Positions 34,250 to 46,387 of a stretch of 64,000 bases of DNA are shown one piece after another (the first letter of the stretch is position 1; each line of letters begins with the position of its first letter). The notes under the pieces were generated by a model. It was not told where the DNA came from. It worked only from the letters and a program-made list of their open reading frames with translations, and did no database searches. Both the position numbers and the translations under genes were made by a program. The stretch lies in NCBI GenBank assembly GCA_028571685.1, contig CM053156.1, forward strand, positions 89,469,049 to 89,533,048. Direction: 5' to 3'. Source of the stretch: Heterohyrax brucei (lineage: Eukaryota > Chordata > Mammalia > Hyracoidea > Procaviidae).

Positions 34250-34590
34250 CATGGAAGTGTGTCAGTGTGGGTGTGAGCAAGTAAGTGCAGGTGTGGGTGT
34301 GTGTGAGTGTGCACAGAAGGAGCATGTGCGAGTGTGCCAATGTGAGTGCGTGTCTGTGTGTGTGAATCAATGTGTGTGGGTGTGTGGGTGTGCAAATGTA
34401 TGCGGGTGCCAGTGTGTGAATGTGAGTGCATGTCTGTGTGAGAGTGTGTGTGTGTAAATGAATGTGTGTCATTGTATAAGAGTGTTTATGGGTGCGCAAA
34501 TGTATGTCGATACAAGTGTGAGTATGCATGTGTATAAGTGTGAGTGTGGGTGTCACTTGTGACTCTGTGTGTGTCTGTGTGTCTGTGTAC
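34250..34590. repeat. Degenerate TG-rich tract
   Basis: About 340 bases of imperfect gtgtg(a/t/g) units such as gtgtgggtgtg, gtgcaaatgta and gtgagtgtg. The Cys/Val-rich or His/Thr-rich frames through it are repeat artefacts. Confidence 0.9.
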
Positions 34591-35239
34591 ATGTTGGAGC
34601 TGAGCAGTAATTTCCAAAGAGAGAGAGGAGGTCAGCACAGGCCAAGGCTCTGGAGCGCATCTCGAGCTCGGGCAGCACAGATGCTGCGACCCTGCAGTCC
34701 AGCAAGAGAACCAGGTGAGGACTCCGACCCATGCGTGGCAGGTAGTGTTAGCTGCCGTAAGTCACCTCCGCTCATGGAGACACCCCACACAGCAGGACTG
34801 GACCATGCCATCCACAGGATTTTCACGGGCTGGACCTGGGGAGCAGAAGACCAGGCCCTTCTTCCCAGCCCACCTTAGTCGGAAAGCTCCGCTGATGCCC
34901 TCGAGCTTCATGAGTAGACGGGCACTGGCTGCACATGAGGCAACTGGCCACACGTGGCTGGAGAAACAGCAGGACCTTGGTGGTGACCATGCCGTCTGCA
35001 CAGGTTAAGGCTCTTGGTCTTTATCCTGAAGGGGTGGCAATCTACAGATCTTTAAAAATGAGAGAAGACATGATCAGATTTAATGCTTAGAAATGTCACT
35101 GTCCAGGCTGGAGTGTAGGGAGAGAGTGCTTCTCAAGGCATCTGCAGAAATGAATGCATCAAATCTGTTTCTTCAGCTTTAAAATTATGTTAAAAAATAA
35201 CTCATTTGGGGTTTGGGGAGTATATAATATAACAATCAT
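34591..35239. other. Unassigned, with an ancient repeat at the end
   Basis: 34,990-35,130 (gctcttggtctttatcctg, agaagacatgatcagattt) resembles the same ancient mammalian repeat class seen near 30.3 kb. The rest is unassigned. Confidence 0.4.
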
Positions 35240-35470
35240 CGTATCTATCATTCACTGTATGCTTAGGCACAGTGCCAAAGGCTTCCCATACAGAAATCTC
35301 ATTTCATTTCATCTCCAAAACAATCTACCAGGGAGATACGATCGCCTGTCTTTCATGGACGAGAATATTAAGTATCAGAGACGAAGGGGCTTGTCTGAGA
35401 CCATCCAGACACCGGGGCAAAACTGGGTTTTGAAATCATGACTGTGTAACTGGGAACACCGGCCTCCTGA
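35240..35470 (+). mobile_element. MIR
   Basis: Shows the MIR series: tgcttaggcacagtgccaaagg, tctcatttcatttcatctcc, accagggagatacgatcgcc, gagaatattaagtatcagagac, ggggcaaaactgggttttgaaatc. Confidence 0.75.
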
Positions 35471-36246
35471 AGCCCTCACACCCCCAGAGAAGCCCACACC
35501 GAGGGCCGACAGGATCCGTGGGCTGTTGGCAGACTTGCTCCCAACCCCTAAAGAGGTGCTCTGGGTTCGGGGTGGCGGTGCCTTCAGAGAGGATAGGATG
35601 CTGCATGTCTGCCGTGGCGCTGCTGTCTGCAAACAGGCCGAGTCACAGATGTTTCTGCAGATGGGTGCTTTCACAGGACTGAGACACTGGGTGACTTGGA
35701 AGAGGCCGAAGACATGTTTTAACGTGCAAACAGAGGAAGACTGTGGCAGAACCTCCATCTGAGAGGCCAAGCCACCAAGTCACCCCAGATCTGGGAACCA
35801 GGAGACCCAGACGGAGGAGAGTCTGCTGTCCGACTGTAGAAAGACAGGAAACGAGGAAACACAAAGAAAACCAAGCCCGCCGCCCTCGGCTCCATTCTAA
35901 CTCAGGCAAGCCCCACGCGTGACGGGGGCCAGCTGAGCTGGGAGGGTTGTCAGCAGCTGTGACGTTCTGTCAGTAGGTCCCCGGACTTCTGCTCAGATTT
36001 AAACTGTCAGCCTCTTCATTAGTAGAGAGCACAAGCAGTTTTTACCGCCCAAGGACCTCAGGATTCAAGCTCCCGAAATGTGGGCGGAGGCAGAGCCGCA
36101 GAAGCCGTAGGAGCTTCACTGCCTCGTGGCCACTTTGTGGTGTGACTCAGACTTTCCGTCCTCGGCAATAAAGAGTGATGCTGGCAGTGACTACGCGTTC
36201 TGGCCTCCCCCAGGCACCCAGATACAGGTGAAACAGCGGCTATGCT
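35471..36246. other. Unassigned sequence
   Basis: No recognised element. Confidence 0.5.
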
Positions 36247-36752
36247 GGTTATCTAGTGATGCTGTAACTGAAACACAGCACATGGACGGCTTTAACAAAC
36301 AGGAATTGGCTCTCCCACAGTCTAGGAGGCTGGAAGTCTGAACTCCAGGTGACAGCTCAAGGGGAACGCTCTCTGTCTCTGCCGGTTCTCGGAGAAGCTC
36401 CTGTCTCCAGTCTGCCCCTGATTCAGGAGCTTCGCAGTGCAGGACCCTAAGTCCAAAGGACCTGCTGTTCTCCTAGTTCCTGTTTCTTGGTGGTGTAAGT
36501 CTCCACGTTCTTCTGTTTGTTTTTGTCTTCCATATCTCAAAAGACATTGACTCAAGCAAGATACAACCCGATCCTGTAGATGGAGTCCTGCCTCGCCTCT
36601 AATCCTGCCTCCTTAGCCTCATAGCAAGGGGATTTACAACACACAGGGAAGTCACACCAAATGACAAAAAGGTGGACAACGCCACAGCACTGGAATCACA
36701 GCCTAAAGAAGGATACGTGGATTGGGGGGGAACACAATTTAATCCACAACAG
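36247..36752 (-). mobile_element. Solo LTR, MLT1/MaLR-like
   Basis: Reverse of the same family as the LTRs at 33.0 and 60.4 kb: gttatctagtgatgctgtaac, ggacggctttaacaaacagg, ccatatctcaaaagacattg, gcctcgcctctaatcctgc, acacaatttaatccacaac. Near full length. Fossil. Confidence 0.75.
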
Positions 36753-38199
36753 CAGCCAAGGGCTCTTAAACGCGAGTCTTTGAAGATAGTTTCTACATCG
36801 AGAATCTCCTTGTACTTCCGAGTAAGCCTTACCATACAATCACTGCTAACATCTGTATTTCCAGAAAAGCCAAAGCAATTTATTTGGGAGATGAATTCAA
36901 GCCCTTGAGCAAACCACTTAGAAAATTGTGACTGCTGCTAAATTCAAGAGGAAATGAAGTAGCTGATGGAGTTCCCAAATTCCTGGGCCATTTGTGATTC
37001 TCAGAGGCAAGGTGACAGAGTCCCAGTTGTGGGACACAGTTTGCTCTGTAGCCCATTCAGGTCACAGTTTGCCATTTAGAACGGTGTGACGCAAAGTCCT
37101 GGTCACGCGAGAAACTGACATGCCTGGCTGTCTTCAGTCTCTCGTTTCACTTAAAGCCCATGTGGGTCATTGTAAATGGCATCAGGTATGTCACACACTC
37201 AGCTGGGGGACATCATTATATGAAAGTTTTTCCAACCATTCTATCAAATCATCACAAATACAAAATGGTTCCCTAATTCCCAAATTATTTTACCTACACA
37301 AAATGCAAAAGTAACAAGATTAGATTTACTAAAGATCACAGCCTAAGAAGTCCTGTGTGGCAGTGCTTCTCTGTGCGGTGGGAACTATGAGTTGGAATCA
37401 ACCTGAAGGCACGACAAGGAACAGCCCACAGCATGACTGGGAAGGCCACGAGGGGCCTCTTCCAGCAGACTCGCCTCTGAGCAAGCGAAAGAGGCACGCG
37501 ATCAGCTAGCAGTCGCGTGGGACAGCCTCTTTGAGGGTGAGAGTTCAGCGACAGTGACGACAGTGACGGTTGCTGGGACTCCAGGCACGCGGTGATGAAG
37601 ACCTGTAGGGGCAGTTCTGGAGGGACGTTGGAGAAAGTGTCCCGAAGACCTTCGCCAAAATTCTTGCCCAGAGATTTTGTCTAGAAAATCGACGTCCGTC
37701 CATCCGCACAAGCCTGCTCCTCCGGCCTTCTGGTTGGCACTATGAACTAAGAGGTGTTCTATAACCTGAGCCTGGAGATGCCCTTCAATTCCCATTCGTC
37801 CTTAAACTGGCCCGACCAAATCCCACCCACCCCACATGCCCAGCAGGGCCAGCCAGGACCACGAATGGGCGGCCACAGAAGATGCTCACGGTGGAGTGAA
37901 TCAGAAGGAAGATCACTACCCTGACCCCCTGCGGGAGCCAGGTGCCTGACAAGAACAAGTTGGCCCTCTCCCCCAGCTGCCATCCCAGGTGCTCCCTCCC
38001 CAGTGAGCCTGCACGGCCTCCGGCTTGCTGCCTCCACCTCCCCGTTGCTCCGGGGCCAGATCAGAGGAGTCTCCTTCATGGTTCTGTGCATTGCAACGAC
38101 TTCCTGCCTCTTCCTCAAAGGCCAGTGTCCAGACCACTGGCAATTCCGAGTGTGCTGGACAAGTGCTGGCCTTCCAGGGTTCAGTAACACTCACCAGAT
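36753..38199. other. Unassigned sequence with one SINE tail
   Basis: Only an AfroSINE tail (37,330-37,425) is recognised. A minus-strand frame at 37,795-37,502 (97 codons) has no motif that I know and its composition differs from the AT-rich left flank. I leave it uncalled. Confidence 0.45.
37330..37425 (+). mobile_element. AfroSINE tail fragment
   Basis: agatcacagcctaagaagtcc, then actatgagttggaatcaacc and tgaaggcacgacaagg. Confidence 0.75.
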
Positions 38200-38822
38200 G
38201 TCTCTGTCAATGCCTTTCTGGTGCTATGACAAACTGCCACAAACTCAGGGTCTTAAAATAACACAAATTTATAGTAAGTTCTGGAGGCTGCAAGCCTGCC
38301 GAGGTCTGGCAGGGTAGGAGCTGAGGTGCAGCAGGGCTGCACTCTCTCTGGGGTCTTTAGACCCCAAACCCAATCTATCGTCCTCGGGTTGGCTCAGACT
38401 CACAGAAGCCCTACAGAACAGAGTGGAACTGCCCTGCGGGCAGGTGCGGCCAGGGCTCAAACTGCAGACCTTTCTGCGAGCAGCCAGGCTCTTGACCACT
38501 CTTCTGCCAGGTCTCTAAGGGGGAGCGCCTTTCCTGGCCCCTTCCACCTTCTAGACCCTGCCTACATTTCCTGGGTCAGGGCTCTGCCACTGCAAACTCA
38601 GCTTCTGCCCTCACCTCCCTCGTCTCCCTCTCAGACTCTGAGCCTTCTGTCCCCATCTCAAGAGGACCTTGTGATTACACAGTCTGAGACAACCTGGGGT
38701 AACCTCTTTCTTTTAAAAATCCATAGTTTAAACACATCTACCAAGTCCCTTTCCTCACGTAAGTAACATACTCACGGGTCTGAGGATTAACCTGTAGACA
38801 TCTTTCAGGGACACTATTTTGT
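38200..38822 (-). mobile_element. Solo LTR, MLT1-like, with an inserted AfroSINE
   Basis: Left: ttctggtgctatgacaaactgcc and taaaataacacaaatttatag. Right of the SINE: aagaggaccttgtgattacac, agtttaaacacatctaccaag, gtagacatctttcagggacac. Classic MLT1 order reversed. Old fossil, broken. Confidence 0.75.
38365..38517 (-). mobile_element. AfroSINE inside the LTR
   Basis: Reverse-oriented: ggttggctcagactcacagaag, gaacagagtggaactgccctg, ggctcttgaccactcttctgcc. Confidence 0.85.
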
Positions 38823-39477
38823 CACCATGATGGCTTTAATGCTTAGGTTAATCAGAAGCTGTATTTGCTTTCTGTACCCCAAAATCCCACCTGGACTCAG
38901 GGTGCTGTGCCTGGAATGGTTCCCTTTGTTAGAGTGGGAAGAGGGCAGGGGTTTTATTAATGTTCCTGCATCCTCACACAAACACAGAGACCTTGACTCG
39001 CAGCTTGCAGTAAGCCACGTTTACGACAGCTGTTTTTGTTTTTGTTTTTGTATATTTTATCTTTGGTAATACGAACTACATACAACATTGGAACATGTAA
39101 ATTGCTGATGTTATCATTCTCGGATATTTAATTTTTTTATTTACTGTTCAAAACACTGCCAGCCCATAGGCTGTGGCCTGGTCTGCAGTGAAGTCACTGT
39201 CGGTGTGAGGAGTCAGAAGCTGGACATTATTCAACCCAAGGACGGATGACAGCTGAACTGCACACACCCACCACAACAATTACGGCTCAATTTCATGGTC
39301 ACAGGCAACATGGACTTCACAGTAGACCTGGCCGAGTGTGTGCGTCACCGGGCACCTCCTCCCACGAGGAGCACCTGCTGTCCCCCTGAAGCTGCGATGG
39401 GCAGAGCCCTCTGACTGTGCTCTCTGCACTGCTCAGCTTGTTTCACAAAAGAGGTCACACCACCAAACGCTCTAATG
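38823..39477. other. Unassigned sequence
   Basis: No recognised element. T-rich near 39,030-39,060. Confidence 0.5.
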
Positions 39478-40530
39478 AAAAATAATAGTAAAACCAGGTG
39501 AGGAAGGCTCTGGACATGATGTAAAGATGACCGTCATTAAAGCCTGTGGCAACGGAAAGAAGGTCAGTGAAATAGCACGCGAGGAAGGGCCATCTCCTTG
39601 GACCTTGCTGACGATCACTGAGGATAAGAAAAGGATTTTGAAGGCAGTTAGAGAAGCGATAGGCATAAAATCAACAAGTTTAACAAAGAAGGGGCAAAAG
39701 CCAGTCCACAAGATGGAGAAGCTTTGGCAATTTGGATAGAAGACCAAATCCGGAAGAGGACTCTTAAGAGTTTAAGGATGACTCCAACGAAGGCAGGCAG
39801 ACTTTCTGAAAGCCTGATGGAACAGGAACAGAAGACGACCACAGCACTTCACTGCCACCGAGGCCGGTGTCATCGCTTCCATTGCTTCAGACACAGATTT
39901 GGCTGATGTGACGCGCATTTAGCCGAAGAAGCAGCAGCGCCAAGGCTGAAGCTGCCGAAAACTTCCAGGATAGGCTGGGTACGGTAGGACAGCAGGAAGA
40001 TCTACCTGGAAAGGTTCACGACAGGGACAAAAGAGACTTTTCTCTTTTCTTGAGAAGGATGCCAGAGCAGACCTGTATTCACACAGTGGCAAAGCTGATG
40101 TCTGGTTCAAAGAATTTCAGGACAGAATCACGCAGCTGTTTGAAGGGAAATGCTGCTGGATTTAAATTAAAACCTGCTCCTGTTTACCGTCCTGAGAACA
40201 AGCTTCGAGGCTACCACAGAGGTAACTCCAAGGGCTCGATAACGATCGTGTTCTTCTCCTCCTCAAAGGGTTTTTAAATTGTTTTGTTCCAGAAGTGCGA
40301 GCCTACTGCCTGGAGAAGAGCAATCCTCTCAAGACTCGGCTGCTCCTTGATAGCGCCCCAGGACGTCATCCTCATGGAGACAATCTGAATTAAGACACAA
40401 AGGCAGTGCAGCCACCTCTCAGGAAGACAACCTCCCCCAGTCTACGGAACATGGTGCAATCACACTTTCAAGGCAATTGCCTGCAGACAGTGTTTGCTCT
40501 GGTAAGAGCTGCAACAGGGGACCGTACTGA
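39478..40530 (+). mobile_element. Tigger-like (pogo) DNA transposon fossil
   Basis: Degraded transposase in family order. An N-terminal helix-turn-helix reads KKVSEIAREEGPSPWTLLTI at about 39,557-39,616 and DKKRILKAVREA after it. A WIEDQIRKR segment follows at about 39,730. The core reads FKLKPAPVYRPENKLRGY at about 40,160-40,215. LLLDSAPGRHPHGDN at 40,340-40,384 keeps the second catalytic Asp of the DDE site. Frames are shifted between these blocks and stops intervene, so it is inactive. I did not find clear terminal inverted repeats. Confidence 0.8.
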
Positions 40531-41059
40531 CAACTCTTACTGACTTGCCCTTCCCATTCCAGGGACAAGCCAGACTAGCCACAACCTCCCAGGAGTGGAG
40601 TTATTACCACAACCTACAGATGTCAACATTGTCCATCCAATCTTCACTGTCGGAGTCAATTTTTATGATGTGCGTATTGTTTATATATGAATATGTGTGT
40701 AAAAATAAAACCGGAAATTTACATATAATTCCTACAGACAAATAAAGATCAAATTCATAAAGATACTGGTAATAAAAGCAATAATAATGAACATTTTTAA
40801 AAACGAGACATTTGATTTGCATCAGAACAGACAGCTGGTGGAGTCATCAGAGTGGAAGCTGGCTGATGAGGGGGAGCCTACCTGTGTAAATAAGGAGAAA
40901 GAGCCCCATAGTACTTATATCAAAATGTTGATATAATTATTTATTGGTGACCAGGTAATGAGTGACCTGATTTTCTCTGGTTTACCTCTACTTTCACATT
41001 TTCTATTTCTTATAACTTTTGCATTTTGTATTATTTGCATTAAAGGTTTAAAACTGTGT
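40531..41059. other. Unassigned AT-rich sequence
   Basis: AT-rich with poly(A)-like motifs (aataaaaccgg, aataaagatc). No recognised element. Confidence 0.45.
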
Positions 41060-41171
41060 CAATGGGTGCAAAAAGAACATTTGACAAAATCCAGCACAGC
41101 TTCATGGAAAAAAAAAATCAACAAACTAAAAAAGAAGGAAAATTTCCCAACTTACTAAAAAGTAACTCAAT
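41060..41171 (+). mobile_element. Older LINE-1 ORF2, piece 1
   Basis: gggtgcaaaaagaacatttgac then aaaatccagcacagcttcatgg is the reverse-transcriptase segment just upstream of the catalytic core. Continues after the SINE. Confidence 0.75.
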
Positions 41172-41445
41172 GACAAGCCCTGGTGGTGTGACAGTTAAGC
41201 ACTCAGCTGCTAACTGAGACAACGACAGTTCAAACCCATCAGCGGCTGCATGGAAGAAACATCTGGCTATTGGCCCCTGTAAAGGTTACAGCTGATGACT
41301 TCAAGCACAATGAAATATTTTTAAAAATAAGGATCACAGCATAAGAAATTCTACGAAGACATTCTCCTAGTTCAGCTCTGTCACGTGGGATCACTATGAG
41401 TCATAATCTATTCGGTAGTGCCTGACAACAACCACCAACACCTCG
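41172..41445 (+). mobile_element. AfroSINE inserted in the older L1
   Basis: caagccctggtggtgtgacagtt, tcagctgctaactgagacaac, tcactatgagtcataatctattc, acaacaaccaccaac. Contains an extra AT-rich segment in the middle, making it longer than its relatives. Confidence 0.9.
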
Positions 41446-42014
41446 GTTAGTGTAAGAGACCAGAAGCTATCCTCCTAAGATCAGGAACAAGCCCAGGACA
41501 TGTACTGTCACCGCTGCTATTCAGTGTCATACTGGATGTTCCAGACAGAAGAATCCAGCAATAAAAAGAAATAAAAGGCATTCAGATTGGAAACAAAGAA
41601 GTCAATCTGTAATTACAAATGACATAATCTTATAGATAGAAAACTCTAAAGAATCTATTTCTTTAAATCTACTAAAACTGTTAAAGTGACTTCCAGAAAA
41701 TGACAGGATACAAATCTGTTTTGAAAGCATCAGTTGTATACATTAGAGACAGACAACTCAAAAATAAAATTAAGTAAACAATTGCATTTACAATAGCATC
41801 AAAGAGAGTAAATGCTGAGAAATAAAAGTAAATAAGGAAGTACAAGTACTGTACATGGAAAACAACAGTATATTGTGGAAATTAAAGAAGAGTTAAATGA
41901 ACATCTCATGTTCATGGATTGAAATACTTAACACTGTTAAAATGGTAATGCTCCCCAAACTGAGCTACAGATTCAATACAGTGCCTCACCAAAAAAAAAT
42001 GTTGGGGGGAGAAA
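41446..42014 (+). mobile_element. Older LINE-1 ORF2, piece 2
   Basis: cctaagatcaggaacaagccc, tcaccgctgctattcagtgtc, acgacataatc-type, aatggtaatgctccccaaactg. This is the RT-to-thumb region of L1 ORF2, with frequent stops. It stops where the younger L1 begins. Confidence 0.85.
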
Positions 42015-44765
42015 TGGCAAGTGTATTCTAGAATTCGTATGCCACTGTCACCTCTCCTATTCAACATTGTACTAGAAATTCTAGCCAGAGCAATTAGACA
42101 AGACCAAGAAATAAAGAGCATCTGCATCGGCAAAGAAGAAGTAAAAATCTCCCTATCTGCAGTTGATATGATTGTATATGCAGAGAATCCTAAAGAATCT
42201 ATAACTACCCAAACTGATAGAAGAGTTCAGCAAAGTCTCAGGATAGAAGATAAACATAAATGAGTCAGTAGGATTCCTTTATACCAACAACAAGATTATT
42301 AAAGAAGAAATCACCGAATCAATACCACTTACTATAGCCCCTAAGAAGATAAAGTACCTGTGAATAAATCTAACCAGAGAAATAACAGACTTTTACAAAG
42401 AGAACTACAAGTCTTTACTGTAAGAAACTAAGAGAGACTTACATAAATGGAGAAGCCTACTCTGGTCGTGGATAGGAAGACTTAACATTGTGAAAATGTC
42501 TATTTTGCCCAAAGCAGTCTACTTATATAATGCAATCCCAATACAGATTCCAGTGACATTTTATAGTGAGATGGAGAAACAAATCACCAACTTTGTTTGG
42601 AAAGGAAAGAAGCTCCAGATAAGTAAAGCACTACTGAAGAAGAACACACTGGGAGGCCTCTCACTACCCAACTTTAGAACCTGTTACACTGCCACAGTAG
42701 TCAAAACAGCCTGGTACTGGTACAAAAAGAGGCAGATCAATGAAACAGAATCAAGACCCCAGAGATGACATCATCCACCTATGAACAGCTGATATTCAAC
42801 AAAGGCCCTAAGACATTCAACTGGGGTAAAAAACAACCTCTTCAACAAATGGTGCTGGAAAAACTGGATATTCACTTGCAATAAATTGAAACAAGACCCA
42901 TATTTTACACCTTACACAAAAACCAACCCAAACTGGAAACAAGACCTAAATATCAAATCTAAAACAACAACAATGGAAACTTTAACACACAACATAGACA
43001 GACTTCAAAATTTGTCAAAGAAACCACAAACAACAGAAGACAAAATAGATAAATGGGAACTACTAAGAATCAAACTCTTTTGCTCATACAAAGTCTTTAT
43101 TAATAGAATTAAAAGGCCTCCTTCAGAATGGGAAAAAATATTTGGCAACTATATGCTAGACCAATGCCTGATCTGCATAATCTATAAGGTACTACAAAAT
43201 AGCAATAAGAAAAAGAAATCATCCAGTTAAGCAATGGGCAAAAGAGATGGACCTACACTTCTCTGAAGAAGAGATCCAGACAGCCAAAAAACAGATGCAG
43301 ACATGCTCACGATCATTAGCTATTAAAGAAATTCAAATCAGAATGACAATGAGATACCATCTCACCCCAACAAGGTTGGCCATGATCCAAAAAACACAAC
43401 ACAACCATTGCTGAAGAGGCTGTGGAGAAATTGGAACTCTCCTACACTGCTGGGAGGACTGCAAAATGGTGCAACCTCTTTTGGAAAGCAAAGCTGGATA
43501 TAAATATACCATTTGACCCAATAATTCCACTGCTCAGACCATATCCTACAGAATCAAGGCCACTCGCACCAGCTGATACATGCACACAAATGTTTACTGC
43601 AGCACAATCTATAATAGCAAAAAGATGGAATCAACACAGATGCCCAACAACAGAGGAATGGATAAGTAAACTATAGTATGCATACTCCATGGAGGATTTT
43701 AGGAAACATCTCATAACCTGGTTTCAACTGGAGGACATTATGCTGAGTGAAAGTAGTCAGCGACAAAAGGACAAATATTGTATGAGACCCCCTACAACAA
43801 GAACTTAGAAACAGACTCGTGCACAGAAGATTCTTTGACGGCTGCAAAGGTGGGGAGGGAGGGAGGAAGGGTGAGAGGGGAGAGCTTAGATTAGATAGTT
43901 GATAGAAGTTTGATTGTGTGAAATCTATGACAGTACACATTAGAAGAAAATCAGCATTAACTGGACTTCAATATAACATAATTATTCCTCCCATCTTAGC
44001 CCAATATTGCAAGGATTGGGCAGCTGGGGCAGGGTCTAGAAACCATGTTCTCAGGGGAAATCAAGGCCAATTGGTACAACTAGTGTTTTGGTAAGAGAGC
44101 TTTCTGTACCCCACACTGGTGAGTGGCTTCTGGGGTGTTAAAAGCTGTCAAACTGCCATTTGAGGGTACAGCAAACAGTCCCAACTACCCAGGAACGGGT
44201 GATCACCAAGGACCAAAAAGACATGGTGGAAAGAGAACCAAGAAGAGAGAGAGATCCATGTAAGTGGGTGACTACATGGACTTGTGACCAGAAGAACCAG
44301 ATGGTGTCCAGCCACCACCAGTGATAGCCGTGATGGAGCTCACAAAGCTGAGTCTCACTGGCAACACAAAAATAAAAACAGGTACACCCTGACGTCTCCA
44401 CTAAAAGACCACAGTTGATGGTTCAGGGGCCTCAGAGTTCCCCTGAGAGCATATCCTCTGGCCCGGATGCTGCCCCTGTCCATAAATTACAATGGAGGTC
44501 AAGTCTTCAGGCAGGAATGGATTGGACTTGGTGACATAGAGTTACCATATCATGTGTGCACTTTACGGTTCTATGCATCTTCAGGATGTCGTCCTGATGA
44601 CCTCTTACTGGAGGCGGGGGAATGGGTGGAGAGGAAGGGATAGGAGATTGTTGGGAGGATAAGACATGTATGAAGTGGAGAGGAAGAGTGTGCTGTCACC
44701 AGGCAGGGAGAGCAGTGGGAGCCGCATATAGGTGGGCATGCAAATTTATATGGGGATATATATTT
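42015..44765 (+). mobile_element. Younger 5'-truncated LINE-1 (ORF2 C-terminal part and 3' UTR)
   Basis: Starts inside ORF2 at the [20 protein letters not shown] block (about 42,045), continues through MSILPKAVYLYNAIPIQIPV (from about 42,496), NKWCWKNW, and the C-terminal zinc-knuckle-like HCWEDCKMVQPL near 43,450. The 3' UTR carries acaaatattgtatgagacccc and tggtgtccagccaccacc. Several stops and frameshifts, so no activity. Open stretches of 80-114 codons remain, so it is less decayed than the L1 it sits in. Confidence 0.9.
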
Positions 44766-45465
44766 TCATTCAATCATATTTAATAAAAGAATTCATATGG
44801 AAATGTAAAGGATCAAGAACAACCTTAAAAAATCTTGAAATATAAGAACAAAGCTAAGGAGCCACAATTCCCAATTTCAAACTTACGAGAGGCCACTGTA
44901 ACCAGAAGAGATTGATACTGGCAGACAAATAGACATAGGGAAACGGAATAGAACTGAGAGTCCACAAATAGACCCCTATATACAAGGCTAATTGATTTTT
45001 GCCCAGGTCATTCAATGGGAAAAGAAGAGCTTTCCAACAGATGGTGCAAAAATAGCAGGATGTCCCCACACAAAAGAAAGAATGGAGTCTGTCACCTCAC
45101 AGCACATACAGAAACAATGGAAGGTGGATTAAAGACCTAAATGTAAGAGTGAAAACTGTAAAATGCATCATAGGAAAGAAACACAAGTGTAAATCTTCAT
45201 GAGCCTGGGTTAGGCAACAGTTTCTCAACCATGACACCCAAAGTACAAAAAATAAGAGGAAAAGTAGAAATTGGAACTTAGCAAAATTAAGACTTATATG
45301 TCTCCAAGGACCCTATAAAGAAAGTAAAGAGGCAGCCCACAGAACGGGAGAAAATATTTGCAAAGCACATACTGACAGGGAACTAGCCTCCAGAATTTAT
45401 CATGGACATCTAGAAGTCAGCAATGATTAGACAAACAATCCAGTTTAAAAAGAGGCAAAGAGTGT
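44766..45465 (+). mobile_element. Older LINE-1 ORF2, piece 3
   Basis: Resumes with aaaagaattcatatggaaatg (K-EFIWKCK), then gagattgatactggcagac, ggtcattcaatgggaaaagaag, acgggagaaaatatttgcaaagc. This is the ORF2 stretch directly after the end of piece 2. Confidence 0.85.
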
Positions 45466-45712
45466 GAGGTCTGTCTCTGTCAAGGAGTTCTATCAACAGG
45501 TACTACACTCATGGGAGGACGTCCCAATATTCCACCATGGCTGTGACTGGAGCTGCTTGGTGAGTTTTTGATGTCGTGGCCCGTCTCCTAGAGTTTCTCT
45601 GACTGTGCTCTCTATGGCAGCAGGTCATGGAGCTTTATTCTGAGAAGCCACCGGATGCGTTCAAATCCCGACCTTTCGAGGAGCAGCGGAGAATCCAACA
45701 GTGATGCCACAA
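45466..45712. other. Unassigned spacer
   Basis: No recognised element. Confidence 0.5.
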
Positions 45713-45868
45713 GGGAGGCGCAGATCAGATCCACGAGAAGACACCACTTCACACCCGCTAGGGGGACTACGGAGACCCCAGTGGCCTCAAGGGAGGCACA
45801 GATCAGATCCACGAGAAGACACCGCTTCACGCCCACTGGAGGACTACGGAGACCCCAGTGGCCTCAAA
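45713..45868 (+). repeat. 78-bp tandem duplication including a SINE head
   Basis: Two copies, 45,713-45,790 and 45,791-45,868, about 90% alike. Both contain cagatcagatccacgagaag and end with the SINE-head-like gagaccccagtggcctcaa. Confidence 0.95.
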
Positions 45869-46002
45869 GGTAAGCGTTTGGCTGTTACCCAAAAGGTCAG
45901 CAGTTCAAATCCACTAAGCACTCTTTGGAAACCTTATGGGGCATCTCTGCTCATCCTAAAGCATTGCTGTAAGCTGAAGTCGACCAGACAGCAGCAGGGA
46001 TA
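45862..46002 (+). mobile_element. AfroSINE
   Basis: gtaagcgtttggctgttaccc, aggtcagcagttcaaatcc, gcatctctgctcatcctaaag, tgaagtcgaccagacagc. Its head lies in the second copy of the 78-bp duplication. Confidence 0.85.
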
Positions 46003-46079
46003 AGGTGGCTGTAATAACAATAATATTATTAAAAAATTTTTAAAAACAGAAAATAACAAGTGTTGGTGGAGGTGAAACT

Positions 46080-46230
46080 TTTTTTAGGTTGCTTCTAAAT
46101 TCCTGTTATTTTAAACAACACTGCAGTGAACATCCCATCATTAAATCATTAGGATTTGTGGACACGTCCATGAGTATTTCTCCAGGACAAAGTCCCCAAA
46201 GTTGAGTTGCTGTGCTGATGATTTTGCAAA
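46080..46230 (-). mobile_element. LINE-1 3' region fragment
   Basis: ttaggttgcttctaaattcc, acaacactgcagtgaacatcc, tgagtatttctccaggac. Reverse of the L1 3' tract. Confidence 0.65.
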
Positions 46231-46387
46231 ATCAAAGGCTTTCGTTAAATGTATCACAAACCATGTGTGGCTGATGAGAGTACTGGAATCAGTGTTCTCA
46301 CAGGCAAGACCCAGTAACCCAAATTCTGTCAGAATTTTTGTTTACCAAGAACAAACACAGCCTCTGACAGACTTAAACATGAAAGGC

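Noticed and set aside
34077-34592. 171-codon His/Thr-rich minus frame
   Set aside because: Translation of the degenerate TG/CA tract.
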